Assembly (NCBI GenBank): GCA_963204965.1
Contig: CAUJKA010000501.1
Coordinates: 1-33,638, forward strand
Source: Planctomycetota bacterium
Lineage (GTDB): Bacteria > Planctomycetota > Planctomycetia > Pirellulales > Pirellulaceae
Length of the DNA stretch: 33,638 nt
Direction: 5' to 3'
Below, one piece after another: positions 25,788 through 33,638 of the stretch. The notes below the pieces were generated by a model. The model worked only from the letters and a program-made list of their open reading frames with translations, ran no database searches and was not told the DNA's origin. Made by a program: the position numbers and the translations under genes. How positions within the stretch are numbered: position 1 is the first letter of the stretch; each line of letters begins with the position of its first letter.

Positions 25788-27209
25788 ATGAACGTGAACA
25801 TAAACCAATCAAGACGAGATTTCCTTCAGTCCGCGGGCGGTGGACTCGGTGGGCTTGCGCTGTCGGCGATGCTGACTGGCGAAGGGCGAGCTGAGGTGCA
25901 TCATGCGGCGAAGGCTAAGCGTGTGATTCAGATCTTCTGTCCAGGTGGGATGAGTCAGGTGGATACGTTTGACTACAAACCGGAACTTGAAAAACGCACT
26001 GGGAAGCCGTTTGATCCCGATGGAAAACTACAGTTCTTCGCGTCGAAGCCAGGCAATTGCCAAGGCAGCCACTGGAAGTTTCGACAGCATGGTGAGTCGG
26101 GACTGTGGGTCAGCGACCTTTTTCCGAAGTTGGCTACATGTGTTGACGACATGGCCTTCATCTATTCAATGCACAGCAAGACTGCGTTGCATGGTCCGGC
26201 TTGCTTCATGATGAACACTGGATTTACTTTGCCTGGTTTTCCGAGTATGGGATCGTGGGTAACGTACGGGCTTGGCAGTGAAGCGGATGACCTGCCGGCC
26301 TTTGTTGTACTGCCCGATCCGCGTGGTTTGCCGCCGGGAGGAATCATCAACTGGGGGGCCGGTTTTCTGCCTGCGGAACATCAAGCGACGACGCTCGATA
26401 CATCGAACCCAACTCAACTCATCGCCGATCTTTTTCCACCAAGGGACTTCGCTGTAGCGACTCCTGAAGCGGATCGTGCGGGGCTTGCCTTTCTTGATCA
26501 GCTCAATCGCATGCACCTCGAACCTCGTGCCGCCAACAGCGAACTCGACGCGCGCATCAAGGCATACGAGATGGCAGCCCGATTGCAACTCAGTGCACCT
26601 GAAGTCACGGATCTGAGTAACGAGTCAACCGCAACTCAACAGCTCTACGATATCGATCACCCCGAGAACGGTCCGTTTGGTCGGCAATGTTTATTGGCTC
26701 GGCGATTAGTACAGCGTGGCGTACGTTTCGTACAGATCTATTGCGGTGCGGAGAACACGACGGCGAAGAAGATTCGACCCAACTGGGACAGCCACGAAGA
26801 TTTGGTGCGTGATCACGGATATTGGGGCGCTGTGTTAGATACTGGAGCGTCGGCACTATTGAAAGACTTGAAGGGGCATGGGATGCTCGACGACACGCTG
26901 GTGATCTGCACCACGGAATTTGGCCGTCAACCTGGTGCTCAGGGCAGCGAAGGAAAGGGCCGCGATCACAATGCAGGAGCATTCACCGCATGGCTCGCTG
27001 GCGGAGGCATTCGAGGCGGAATGGGTTACGGAGCTACAGACGAACTCGGCTTCAAAGCCGTCGAGTCGCCATCCTACAGCTACGATCTCCACGCTACAGC
27101 TCTTCACCTATTAGGTATCGATCACACGCGTTTGACCTTTTATCACAACGGGATCGAACGTCGCCTTACGGACGTGCATGGTCACGTGATTCGGGAGATC
27201 CTGAAATGA
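25788..27209 (+). CDS. DUF1501 family protein (PSD partner), Tat leader
   Basis: The 473-residue product opens with a twin-arginine leader, SRRDFLQSAGGGLGGLALSA, and carries the DUF1501 landmarks IQIFCPGGMSQVDTFDYKPE, DDMAFIYSMHSKTALHGPA, CTTEFGRQPGAQGSEGKGRD and DHNAGAFTAWLAGGGIRGGM. DUF1501 proteins are sulfatase/alkaline-phosphatase-like in fold and are thought to bind metal; their activity in Planctomycetes is unproven. Tat export implies folding in the cytoplasm, perhaps with a cofactor. It is the partner of the DUF1549/1553 protein at 22170. I start it at the ATG at 25788 because that places the twin-arginine motif at residues 9-10; the in-frame GTG at 25737 lies inside the hairpin region and would bury the leader. 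Confidence 0.93.
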   Translation: MNVNINQSRRDFLQSAGGGLGGLALSAMLTGEGRAEVHHAAKAKRVIQIFCPGGMSQVDTFDYKPELEKRTGKPFDPDGKLQFFASKPGNCQGSHWKFRQHGESGLWVSDLFPKLATCVDDMAFIYSMHSKTALHGPACFMMNTGFTLPGFPSMGSWVTYGLGSEADDLPAFVVLPDPRGLPPGGIINWGAGFLPAEHQATTLDTSNPTQLIADLFPPRDFAVATPEADRAGLAFLDQLNRMHLEPRAANSELDARIKAYEMAARLQLSAPEVTDLSNESTATQQLYDIDHPENGPFGRQCLLARRLVQRGVRFVQIYCGAENTTAKKIRPNWDSHEDLVRDHGYWGAVLDTGASALLKDLKGHGMLDDTLVICTTEFGRQPGAQGSEGKGRDHNAGAFTAWLAGGGIRGGMGYGATDELGFKAVESPSYSYDLHATALHLLGIDHTRLTFYHNGIERRLTDVHGHVIREILK

Positions 27210-27315
27210 GTATCGCGATGTTAGCAATGAAACGCAGGTTTGAGCACTGGTTTCATGCCTTTTGACCAGCTAAACTACAGTTCCCTCCTGCATCCTTCCT
27301 TAAATTCCCGCCTTT

Positions 27316-27325
27316 GGAGGCGACG
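27316..27325 (+). promoter_or_regulatory. Ribosome binding site deciding the start of the Ig-like PSD gene
   Basis: GGAGG at 27316-27320, a five-base spacer, then the ATG at 27326. The upstream in-frame TTG at 27314 overlaps this site and is therefore unlikely to be the start. Confidence 0.7.
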
Positions 27326-30019
27326 ATGGTCGCTGATTCCGTTGTCACCTTACAAAGTGTGACTTTCCACTGCATCACCCTACACAGTTGCAGGCGAGCT
27401 ATTCTCGTTTGTGCGATTGTCGTAGCCGTGCTGCTGACATCGACTGCCGACTGTGCTCAATTGACGGTCTTCCCAAACAAGCTGGAACTTACAGGCCAAG
27501 ATCCGATACACGGCGTGATTGTCTCGCTGACCGATGACCAGGGAGAGGTCACCGATGTTTCCAATCGCGTCACTTTCGAAGTTGATAAAACGGGACTGCT
27601 TAAAGTTGACCATCGCGGTGTGATTGAAGCACAGGCAGATGGCGAAGCGACATTGATTGTCAAACTGGATGAGCAATCGATCACTGTGCCAATCACGGTG
27701 ACAAACTTCAACACCAAACATCCACCGTCGTTCAAGCAAGACATCCTGCCGATACTGACGCGCAGCGGCTGCAACACGGGTGCCTGTCATGGAAAGCTGT
27801 CGGGCCAAAATGGCTTTCGACTATCGCTTCGCGGATACGCTCCCGAATGGGATCACGATTGGATTGCGCAGGAAGTCAGCGGTCGACGCATCGATTTCGC
27901 GTTCCCAGAGGAAAGTCTTCTGCTGACCAAACCTTCCGGTGGCGTCGCGCATGAAGGGGGCGTACGGTTTCGCCCCGAGTCGCGAATGTGGCGGACGTTA
28001 CGAGATTGGGTTGCCGCTCGAGCTCCCGCACCAGTTGCCGATGAACCCGATGTCGCACGTTTAGAAGTACTGCCGGGCAACCGTTCCATGACGCTTGAGC
28101 AGACGCAACAATTGCTCGTGCGTGCCCACTACACCGACGGACGCATTCGCGATGTGACATGGCTGGCTCAGTTCTTTTCCAATGATCCGAATAAAGTGTC
28201 GGTCAATGCAACTGGCCTGGTGAAAGCGCTCGGTCATGGCGAGGCAGGTGTGCGAGTGCATTTCCAGGGCCAGGTCGAAGTCATCCGTTTCACGATGCCC
28301 TTTCCTTACAAGGTCGCTCCCGAGCTCTATACAGCACAGCAGAATGTGATCGACGGGCCTTTGTTTGCAAAGTTGAAACAACTTCAAGTGCCGCCGGTTG
28401 GCCCGTGCAACGATCTTACGTTTCTGCGTCGCGTTTACGTAGATGCTGCCGGTATTCTGCCAACACCCGAAGAGGTGATTGCTTTTCAATTCGACACGAG
28501 TCCTGATAAACGTAGTCGTGTGATCAACGCATTGCTCGATCGACCCGAGTTTACCGACTATTGGACTCTGCAATTGGCTGATTTACTGCAGAACCGTAAA
28601 GAGCGTGATCATGATGTGCGCGGTCAAAAAGGTGTTAAGGCGTTTCATCGGTGGCTGCGCGAGCAAGTCGCGACGAATCGTCGGTGGAACGATATCGCTA
28701 GAGACGTGCTGCTGGCCAGAGGCGATGTTGTCTCGCAACCGCAGGCGGGCTACTTCGTCACTGTCGTCGGCGAGTTTCAAAAAGTAGAAGAGAGCGAATT
28801 GCCCGACAGCGTCGCACAGTCTTTTCTCGGGACTCGCATCGGATGTGCCCGTTGTCACAACCATCCATTGGAGCGATACACTCAGGACGACTTCTATCAC
28901 TTTGCCGCTTGCTTTGCGAAAGTGAATCTCGACCGTCAGAATCCGCAAAGCGGTGCCAGCGCGGTAACAACGACCAGCCGCGATGAAACCGAACAACACA
29001 AACGCATTGCCGAAGCGGCCAAAAAGCTGGCTGAAGCTTGCTTAGCGACTTTGCCCGAAGACGAGAAGAAAAAGCAAATCGCGGAGCGGCAACGCGAACT
29101 TGACAATCAGACTCGCCGACTTGAGGAAGTTCGTCTCCGCAGTCCAGGAGTTACTCAGCCTCGCACCGGAAAGTTTGTGGCCCCGCAAACGCTCGACCGT
29201 GCTGCTGTGCCATTCGAACCGGGCAGCGACCCTCGCATCGCGTTCGTGAACTGGACGATTGACAACGAGTACTTTTCCGGATCGATGGTCAATCGTTTAT
29301 GGAAACATTTCTTCTCGGTCGGACTTGTCGAGCCGGTCGATGACCTGCGAGCCAGCAACCCGCCCTCCAATCCAGAATTGTGGAAGGTGCTCAACGCGGA
29401 GTTTCGAGCCAGCAAATTTGACTTGCGTCACATCATCCGCTTGATTTTGAATTCGCGAGCCTACCAACTCGACTCTGCAAACACGACGGAAAACGAAAAC
29501 GATAAGACCTACTATTCTCATTACTATGCTCGACGTTTGCCAGCAGAAGTCATGCTTGACGCAATTGCGGCGGCGACCGAGATCCCCAATCGCTTTCCCG
29601 GTTACCCAATCGGTGTTCGCGCCACGCAGGTCGCCGATCCCGCTGCCGATTCCTATTTCTTGACACTCTTCGGACGCAGTGATCGAGTCACGGCGTGTGC
29701 TTGTGAACGTAAGGGTGAAGTCACGTTGCCACAGTTGCTGCATCTGAGCAACGATGAGAAACTGGTCAAGAACATTCGGGAGCCCGAAGGCCGACTTTCC
29801 AGACTATTGAAGAATGCTGACTCGGATACCGTGACGGAACAGATCTTTCTGGCGACGCTCAGTCGTTTGCCAGACGACGCGGAACGAGCGGCGATTCGCG
29901 CTGCGATGACTACTGCAGAAACTACGACCGCATCTGGGAAGTCTGAGAATCGTGAAGAGGTATTCGCCGATTTGTTTTGGGCGTTACTGAACTCAAAAGA
30001 GTTCGCTTTTAACCACTAA
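27326..30019 (+). CDS. PSD protein: Ig-like (Big_2) - cytochrome c-like - DUF1549 - DUF1553
   Basis: The 897-residue exported protein has a hydrophobic leader (AILVCAIVVAVLLTSTADC, about 25-44). A first bacterial Ig-like domain lies at about 45-127 (LTVFPNKLELTGQDPIHGVI). A cytochrome c-like segment with CNTGACH (C149, C154, H155) follows, with four residues between the cysteines instead of two. A second Ig-like domain lies at about 243-325 (RLEVLPGNRSMTLEQTQQLL). DUF1549 spans about 345-540, with CARCH (C507, C510, H511) followed by NHPLERYTQDDFYHFAACFA, and DUF1553 occupies about 640-890. The Ig-like PSD subtype is common in Planctomycetes and usually precedes DUF1501, as here (14 bases). 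Its substrate is unknown. Big_2 domains suggest binding to polysaccharide or surface material (inference). Confidence 0.93.
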   Translation: MVADSVVTLQSVTFHCITLHSCRRAILVCAIVVAVLLTSTADCAQLTVFPNKLELTGQDPIHGVIVSLTDDQGEVTDVSNRVTFEVDKTGLLKVDHRGVIEAQADGEATLIVKLDEQSITVPITVTNFNTKHPPSFKQDILPILTRSGCNTGACHGKLSGQNGFRLSLRGYAPEWDHDWIAQEVSGRRIDFAFPEESLLLTKPSGGVAHEGGVRFRPESRMWRTLRDWVAARAPAPVADEPDVARLEVLPGNRSMTLEQTQQLLVRAHYTDGRIRDVTWLAQFFSNDPNKVSVNATGLVKALGHGEAGVRVHFQGQVEVIRFTMPFPYKVAPELYTAQQNVIDGPLFAKLKQLQVPPVGPCNDLTFLRRVYVDAAGILPTPEEVIAFQFDTSPDKRSRVINALLDRPEFTDYWTLQLADLLQNRKERDHDVRGQKGVKAFHRWLREQVATNRRWNDIARDVLLARGDVVSQPQAGYFVTVVGEFQKVEESELPDSVAQSFLGTRIGCARCHNHPLERYTQDDFYHFAACFAKVNLDRQNPQSGASAVTTTSRDETEQHKRIAEAAKKLAEACLATLPEDEKKKQIAERQRELDNQTRRLEEVRLRSPGVTQPRTGKFVAPQTLDRAAVPFEPGSDPRIAFVNWTIDNEYFSGSMVNRLWKHFFSVGLVEPVDDLRASNPPSNPELWKVLNAEFRASKFDLRHIIRLILNSRAYQLDSANTTENENDKTYYSHYYARRLPAEVMLDAIAAATEIPNRFPGYPIGVRATQVADPAADSYFLTLFGRSDRVTACACERKGEVTLPQLLHLSNDEKLVKNIREPEGRLSRLLKNADSDTVTEQIFLATLSRLPDDAERAAIRAAMTTAETTTASGKSENREEVFADLFWALLNSKEFAFNH

Positions 30020-30033
30020 CCACACCGAATGTT

Positions 30034-31350
30034 ATGATCGACGTATCCATTGCCAATCATCGTTCAAGGCTATGCAGCGGTGTATCTCGCCGCAACTTCA
30101 TTCGTGTTGGCGCGTTGGCTCATTTGGGGCTTACTTTGCCACAACTGCTGGCTGCCGAGGCTTCCGCGCAACGAGCACGAGCGAAGTCGGTAATTCTGAT
30201 TTTCCTCGGTGGTGGTTTGTCTCATCATGACTCGTTCGACGTGAAGCCCGAGGCTGTTGAGCAAATTCGTGGCAAGTACAGCAGCATCCCCACAAACGTC
30301 CCTGGGCTTCACGTTTGCGAATTGCTTCCCAAAACGGCTCAGGTGATGGACAAGTTGACGCTGGTGCGAAGCGGATCGCATGAGAACGATCATCATGAAA
30401 CTGCAACGAACTGGGTCTTGTCCGGTAGATTCGGAACCCCGTTTGGCGACCATCCGGCGATCGGCGCTATCGTGGCACACGAAACAGGTTTTAGTGGTGC
30501 GGTTCCGCCGTATGTCGCCGTTCCACGTAATCCTTCATTCACCTGGGAACTGGGAAAAAGCGTTTGGTTGGGCGGTCGTTGTGAATCTTTCAAAGCGGGA
30601 AATCCCAGCGAGGAGAATTACCGCGTTCGAGACCTTGCCGCTCCGGCCAACGCATCGCCGCAAGTGCTCGAGCGGCGCAAGTCGTTGCTGGCTGCCGTCG
30701 ACCAGCTTGCAGATCGAGTCAAGCGAAATGATCAGATTGAAACGTACAATGAATTCAGTCGTAAGGCCGCTGAAATGGTCCTTTCACCTCAGGCACAAGC
30801 GGCGTTTGCAATCGACCGCGAAGCGTCAGCCACTCGCGACGCTTACGGACGCAATGAGTTTGGCCAAAGTGCTCTGCTGGCTAGACGGCTCGTTGAAAAC
30901 GGCGTTAGGTTTGTGACGGTGAACTATGGCGGCTGGGATCACCACGGCGAAATTTTTAAAGGGCTGGACAAAAAATTGCCCGAGTTCGATCAGGGGTTCA
31001 GCGCGCTAATGAACGACTTGGACCAGCGTGGACTGCTTGCCGATACGATGGTGTTGGCGATGGGTGAGTTTGGCCGGACGCCAAAGGTAAACGATAAGGC
31101 TGGTCGCGATCACTGGGGGCGTGCCGGTTCGATGCTTTGGGCCGGTGCTGGCGTTGCTCGTGGAGGCGTGATCGGTTCAACCGACAAGAATGGGGCGTAC
31201 GTAACCGATCGTCCTGTGCGACCAGCTGACGTTGCCTGGACCGTTTACGATGCTTTGGGGATCGATCCAGCGAAAGAGTTGCGCACACCTGAGGGTCGGC
31301 CCGTGTCAATCCTTGCGGAAGGGGCCACGATTAAGGAACTGTATTCATGA
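30034..31350 (+). CDS. DUF1501 family protein (partner of the Ig-like PSD protein)
   Basis: The 438-residue product has a Tat leader (SRRNFIRVGALAHLGLTLPQ) and a complete DUF1501 domain. Landmarks are VILIFLGGGLSHHDSFDVKP, TLVRSGSHENDHHETATNWV, FVTVNYGGWDHHGEIFKGL and AMGEFGRTPKVNDKAGRDHW, with His/Asp clusters that fit a metal site. It is more typical of the family than the DUF1501 protein at 25788, which lacks the YGGWDHH segment in that form and has YCGAENTTA instead. It starts 14 bases after the Ig-like PSD gene and its stop overlaps the next start, so the four genes 27326-33550 are almost certainly one transcription unit. Confidence 0.94.
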   Translation: MIDVSIANHRSRLCSGVSRRNFIRVGALAHLGLTLPQLLAAEASAQRARAKSVILIFLGGGLSHHDSFDVKPEAVEQIRGKYSSIPTNVPGLHVCELLPKTAQVMDKLTLVRSGSHENDHHETATNWVLSGRFGTPFGDHPAIGAIVAHETGFSGAVPPYVAVPRNPSFTWELGKSVWLGGRCESFKAGNPSEENYRVRDLAAPANASPQVLERRKSLLAAVDQLADRVKRNDQIETYNEFSRKAAEMVLSPQAQAAFAIDREASATRDAYGRNEFGQSALLARRLVENGVRFVTVNYGGWDHHGEIFKGLDKKLPEFDQGFSALMNDLDQRGLLADTMVLAMGEFGRTPKVNDKAGRDHWGRAGSMLWAGAGVARGGVIGSTDKNGAYVTDRPVRPADVAWTVYDALGIDPAKELRTPEGRPVSILAEGATIKELYS

Positions 31351-32186
31351 GACTTGCAGTAGCGCCAGGTTGGGTAAGGGTGAGTTTACTTCGGTCTGTC
31401 GATTGCTCCCAATCTGACATCCGCCTTCGCTTCTTAACCTTCACCGCCATAACTTTGCTGGTCATCGTTGGCCCTCACGTGCAAGCCCAGAGTCCAGTAG
31501 TGTCTGTGTCTGCGCCGAGCGTCACGGCGACCGAACCTGCGGCGCTCGTCAGAGGGAGAAAGGAGACGCTCAAGCTGCGAGGCTTTGAACTCAAGGGGGC
31601 GACTCAACTTCGTTTTCCATCCGCTGAGCAGATAGTTGTCGAACTGAAAGAATCCAGCGACGCTGGACAGGCAAAAGGTTTGGAGAACAAAGTGGTCGGA
31701 GACAAGCAACTGGTCGCCGAAATCACGTTGCCTGCCGACCTGCCAACTGGATTACTTGAATATGTTGTGGTCACGCCTGGAGGAGAAGCCAAAAGCAAAA
31801 TCATCGTGCTCGATCCAGAATCATCGATTGACGAACACGAGCCGAATGACGGATTCCGCGACGCTCAGAAACTTCGGAATGGCCAAGTGGTGCGAGGGAG
31901 TATTCAAGCCGATAAGGATGTCGACGTCTTTGCATATCCTTCGCTGGCTGGTCAACAACTTCGAATCACCGTCACCAGCGGTGGCCCATTGCTGACGGAT
32001 TTATCGGTCCAATCTTACGACGGTCGCGGCCAGTTCCTCGCGGCTGCCGATGATGGCCCATCGAGAGATCCGGTCATGACGCTGACAACAAAAACTGAGG
32101 GCCCCATCTATCTGTGCGTCAGCAGTTCACACGACCTCGGTGGACCCTGGCACAGTTATCTGCTGACGATCGAGGAAGTGAAATGA
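31347..32186 (+). CDS. Exported protein with a PPC (pre-peptidase C-terminal) domain
   Basis: The ATG overlaps the DUF1501 stop (ATGA, 31347-31350). The 279-residue product has an unusually long leader region (hydrophobic core FTAITLLVIVGPHVQAQ, about 31-48). An IPT/Ig-like beta-sandwich at about 50-158 follows (LKLRGFELKGATQLRFPS is its clearest strand). A PPC domain lies at about 160-275, shown by EPNDGFRDAQKLRNGQVVRG, DKDVDVFAYPSLAGQQLRIT and a C-terminal SYLLTIEE. PPC domains occur on secreted proteins and aid surface binding or folding. There is no peptidase domain, so it probably serves as a binding or anchoring partner of the PSD pair upstream and the WD40 protein downstream. A later in-frame start would shorten the leader, but ATGA coupling favours this one. 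Confidence 0.88.
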   Translation: MRLAVAPGWVRVSLLRSVDCSQSDIRLRFLTFTAITLLVIVGPHVQAQSPVVSVSAPSVTATEPAALVRGRKETLKLRGFELKGATQLRFPSAEQIVVELKESSDAGQAKGLENKVVGDKQLVAEITLPADLPTGLLEYVVVTPGGEAKSKIIVLDPESSIDEHEPNDGFRDAQKLRNGQVVRGSIQADKDVDVFAYPSLAGQQLRITVTSGGPLLTDLSVQSYDGRGQFLAAADDGPSRDPVMTLTTKTEGPIYLCVSSSHDLGGPWHSYLLTIEEVK

Positions 32187-33550
32187 TTCGAATCCTCTGC
32201 CGAATCATAGTCGTCATGTTTGTCGTCTCGTGCAATGCAGTGTTCATCAATGGTGTACTGAGTGCCGAAGACGCTCCGGTTTCCTTTCATCGCCAAGTAA
32301 TGCCGCTGCTGAGAATTCATTGTGTCAGTTGTCATAGGCCCGGAAAGCAAGGTGGCGGACTTGATTTGACCACGCATCGCGGCTTGTTGAACGGTGGAGA
32401 AACCGGTTCATCGATTCGCCCCGGCGACGCTGATGCTAGTCCATTGGTCAAAGCGGTTTGCAGCAAGCCGCCTGAAATGCCTAAGGATGGTGAGCCGCTT
32501 TTGCCGCAAGAGATCGAGTTGCTTCGTCGTTGGGTGGCCGAAGGTGCTTCAGAAGATGAGCCGATTCGTTATCTCACTCGACGGCCATCGGAACCACTGA
32601 CTTACACTTCATCACCTTCGGTTCGTGCCCTGGCTTTTTCTCCCGACGGCAACTTGCTGGCCGTGCCCGCTCGGCATGAGATTCTACTGCACCGCGCTGA
32701 TGGATCGGGCGTTGTCGCACGCTTGCTCGGTGATTCACCGCGGCTTGAGTCGCTCACCTTTTCTCGCGACGGCAGCTTGCTGGTCGCTAGCGGTGGAGCT
32801 GCGTCGGAATTTGGCGAGATTCAGATTTGGGATACCGCGAACCGAGAATTAGTTCGTTCGATCAAAGGTTCGACTGATACGTTTTACGGAGTTGCAATAT
32901 CGCATGACAATCGACTCGTTGCCGTCGGTTGTGCGGACAAGCTGGTGCTAGTCTTCAACGTCGCTGACGGTGTTGAAGTTATGCGCTGTGACAATCATCT
33001 GGACTGGGTCTTTGGATCAGCCTTCACCAACGATGGCACGCGGCTGGCAACCATTAGTCGTGACAAGGCCGCGAAGCTGATCGACGTTTCAACAGGTCAC
33101 TTGATCGACGACATCAACCGGACGCGAGATCCCTTGATTTGCATGGCTCGGCATCCCATGGACGACTTGATCGCCACGGGTGGAACCGAAGGGAAGATAC
33201 GCTTGTTTCGTATGGAGCCGCGAGGCGGACGATTAGCTGAAGGCGATAATAAAGAGGAGAGTTTCGTTCGCGAGTTCGAGCACATGGCGTCGCCGATTCA
33301 AACGATTGCTTTCAGTCCTGACGGTACCACTGTCGCTTGTGGTGTCGTCAGTGGAGAAGTCCGAATTTTCAAAACCGAAAACGGCCAGCGTCTTGCGCAG
33401 ATCAAAGTCGGTAGCGGCCCCATCTTCGCACTTGCCTTCACCCCCGACGGCAAACGCATCGCCACTGGTAGCCATGACGGCCACATCCGTTATCACGACC
33501 CAACCAACGGCGCACCCCTTCACGATTTCCTTAGCGTCACAATCCGCTGA
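32183..33550 (+). CDS. Exported cytochrome c - WD40 propeller protein
   Basis: The ATG overlaps the previous stop (ATGA, 32183-32186), which fixes the start; an upstream in-frame ATG at 32114 lies inside the PPC gene. The 455-residue product has a leader (IIVVMFVVSCNAVFINGVL, about 8-27) and a planctomycete cytochrome c domain (CVSCH: C47, C50, H51; distal PPEMPKDG). A WD40-type beta-propeller follows at about 125-450, with repeats such as VRALAFSPDGNLLAVPA, YGVAISHDNRLVAVG and IFALAFTPDGKRIATGSHDG. It ends with a normal stop. It would be a periplasmic heme protein, a plausible electron acceptor or scaffold for the PSD/DUF1501 proteins of the same operon (inference). Confidence 0.93.
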   Translation: MIRILCRIIVVMFVVSCNAVFINGVLSAEDAPVSFHRQVMPLLRIHCVSCHRPGKQGGGLDLTTHRGLLNGGETGSSIRPGDADASPLVKAVCSKPPEMPKDGEPLLPQEIELLRRWVAEGASEDEPIRYLTRRPSEPLTYTSSPSVRALAFSPDGNLLAVPARHEILLHRADGSGVVARLLGDSPRLESLTFSRDGSLLVASGGAASEFGEIQIWDTANRELVRSIKGSTDTFYGVAISHDNRLVAVGCADKLVLVFNVADGVEVMRCDNHLDWVFGSAFTNDGTRLATISRDKAAKLIDVSTGHLIDDINRTRDPLICMARHPMDDLIATGGTEGKIRLFRMEPRGGRLAEGDNKEESFVREFEHMASPIQTIAFSPDGTTVACGVVSGEVRIFKTENGQRLAQIKVGSGPIFALAFTPDGKRIATGSHDGHIRYHDPTNGAPLHDFLSVTIR

Positions 33551-33638
33551 ACTTTCAGGCTAACAATTCCCAGCGTTTCCAAAAACTAACAATGGATGGC
33601 AAGAAACCGGTTCAAAGTCAAAAGGGACAATAGAACTT

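Noticed and set aside
27227..27256. Hairpin ATGAAAC/GTTTCAT after the DUF1501 stop as a terminator
   Set aside because: Short stem, large 16-base loop and only a short T-run; the operon could continue through it.
33592..33633. Short frame at the right edge (ATG at 33592)
   Set aside because: Thirteen codons and then TAG; no ribosome site, and the sequence ends there.

Overview
The window reads as a stretch of a planctomycete chromosome, most like Pirellulales (inference from gene content). The grounds are planctomycete-type cytochrome c domains fused to DUF1549/DUF1553 or DUF1587/1592/1588/1585, their DUF1501 and DUF1552 partners with twin-arginine leaders, an ECF sigma factor next to a Ser/Thr kinase, and dispersed small genes of the four-helix-bundle (23S rRNA intervening-sequence) and GxxExxxY families. 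I see no tRNA, rRNA, CRISPR array, classical transposase or replication origin.

Layout. (1) 91-4745, minus strand: an exported S9B (DPP IV-like) peptidase followed by an exported PDZ / DUF6288-like / HEAT-repeat protein. (2) 4867-7126: a PAS-AraC regulator converging, with one base between the stop codons, on an unrecognised 246-aa gene, then a small two-helix membrane protein. (3) 7156-9895, minus strand: a two-gene signalling unit. Its first product combines an anti-sigma-like zinc motif, a Ser/Thr kinase, a membrane helix and a Tll0287-like domain with a CxxCH motif. Its second product is an ECF sigma factor starting one base after the kinase stop. (4) 10171-13205, plus strand, divergent from the kinase: two exported seven-bladed Reg_prop propeller proteins, the second with an N-terminal cytochrome c domain and an extra C-terminal domain. 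(5) 13585-33550, plus strand: a GntR/FadR regulator with a palindrome in front of it, then a long same-strand array with three complete PSD pairs: DUF1592-type + DUF1552; DUF1549/1553 + DUF1501; Ig-like DUF1549/1553 + DUF1501. An unrecognised exported protein and a CocE/S15-type hydrolase lie between the first two pairs. The last pair continues through two ATGA start-stop overlaps into a PPC-domain protein and a cytochrome c-WD40 protein.

How it may work together (inference): the PSD proteins are exported, carry heme-c motifs and come with Tat-type partners, so region 5 looks like a periplasmic oxidation/hydrolysis locus under one GntR regulator. Region 3 could be a heme- or redox-sensing switch.

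The least expected layer is small repeats placed between PSD genes and their partners: three related inverted-repeat elements (16821-19081; one carries an intact four-helix-bundle gene, one a decayed copy, one is nearly a bare hairpin), and a decayed GxxExxxY gene followed by direct repeats and a 27-bp hairpin (25258-25772).
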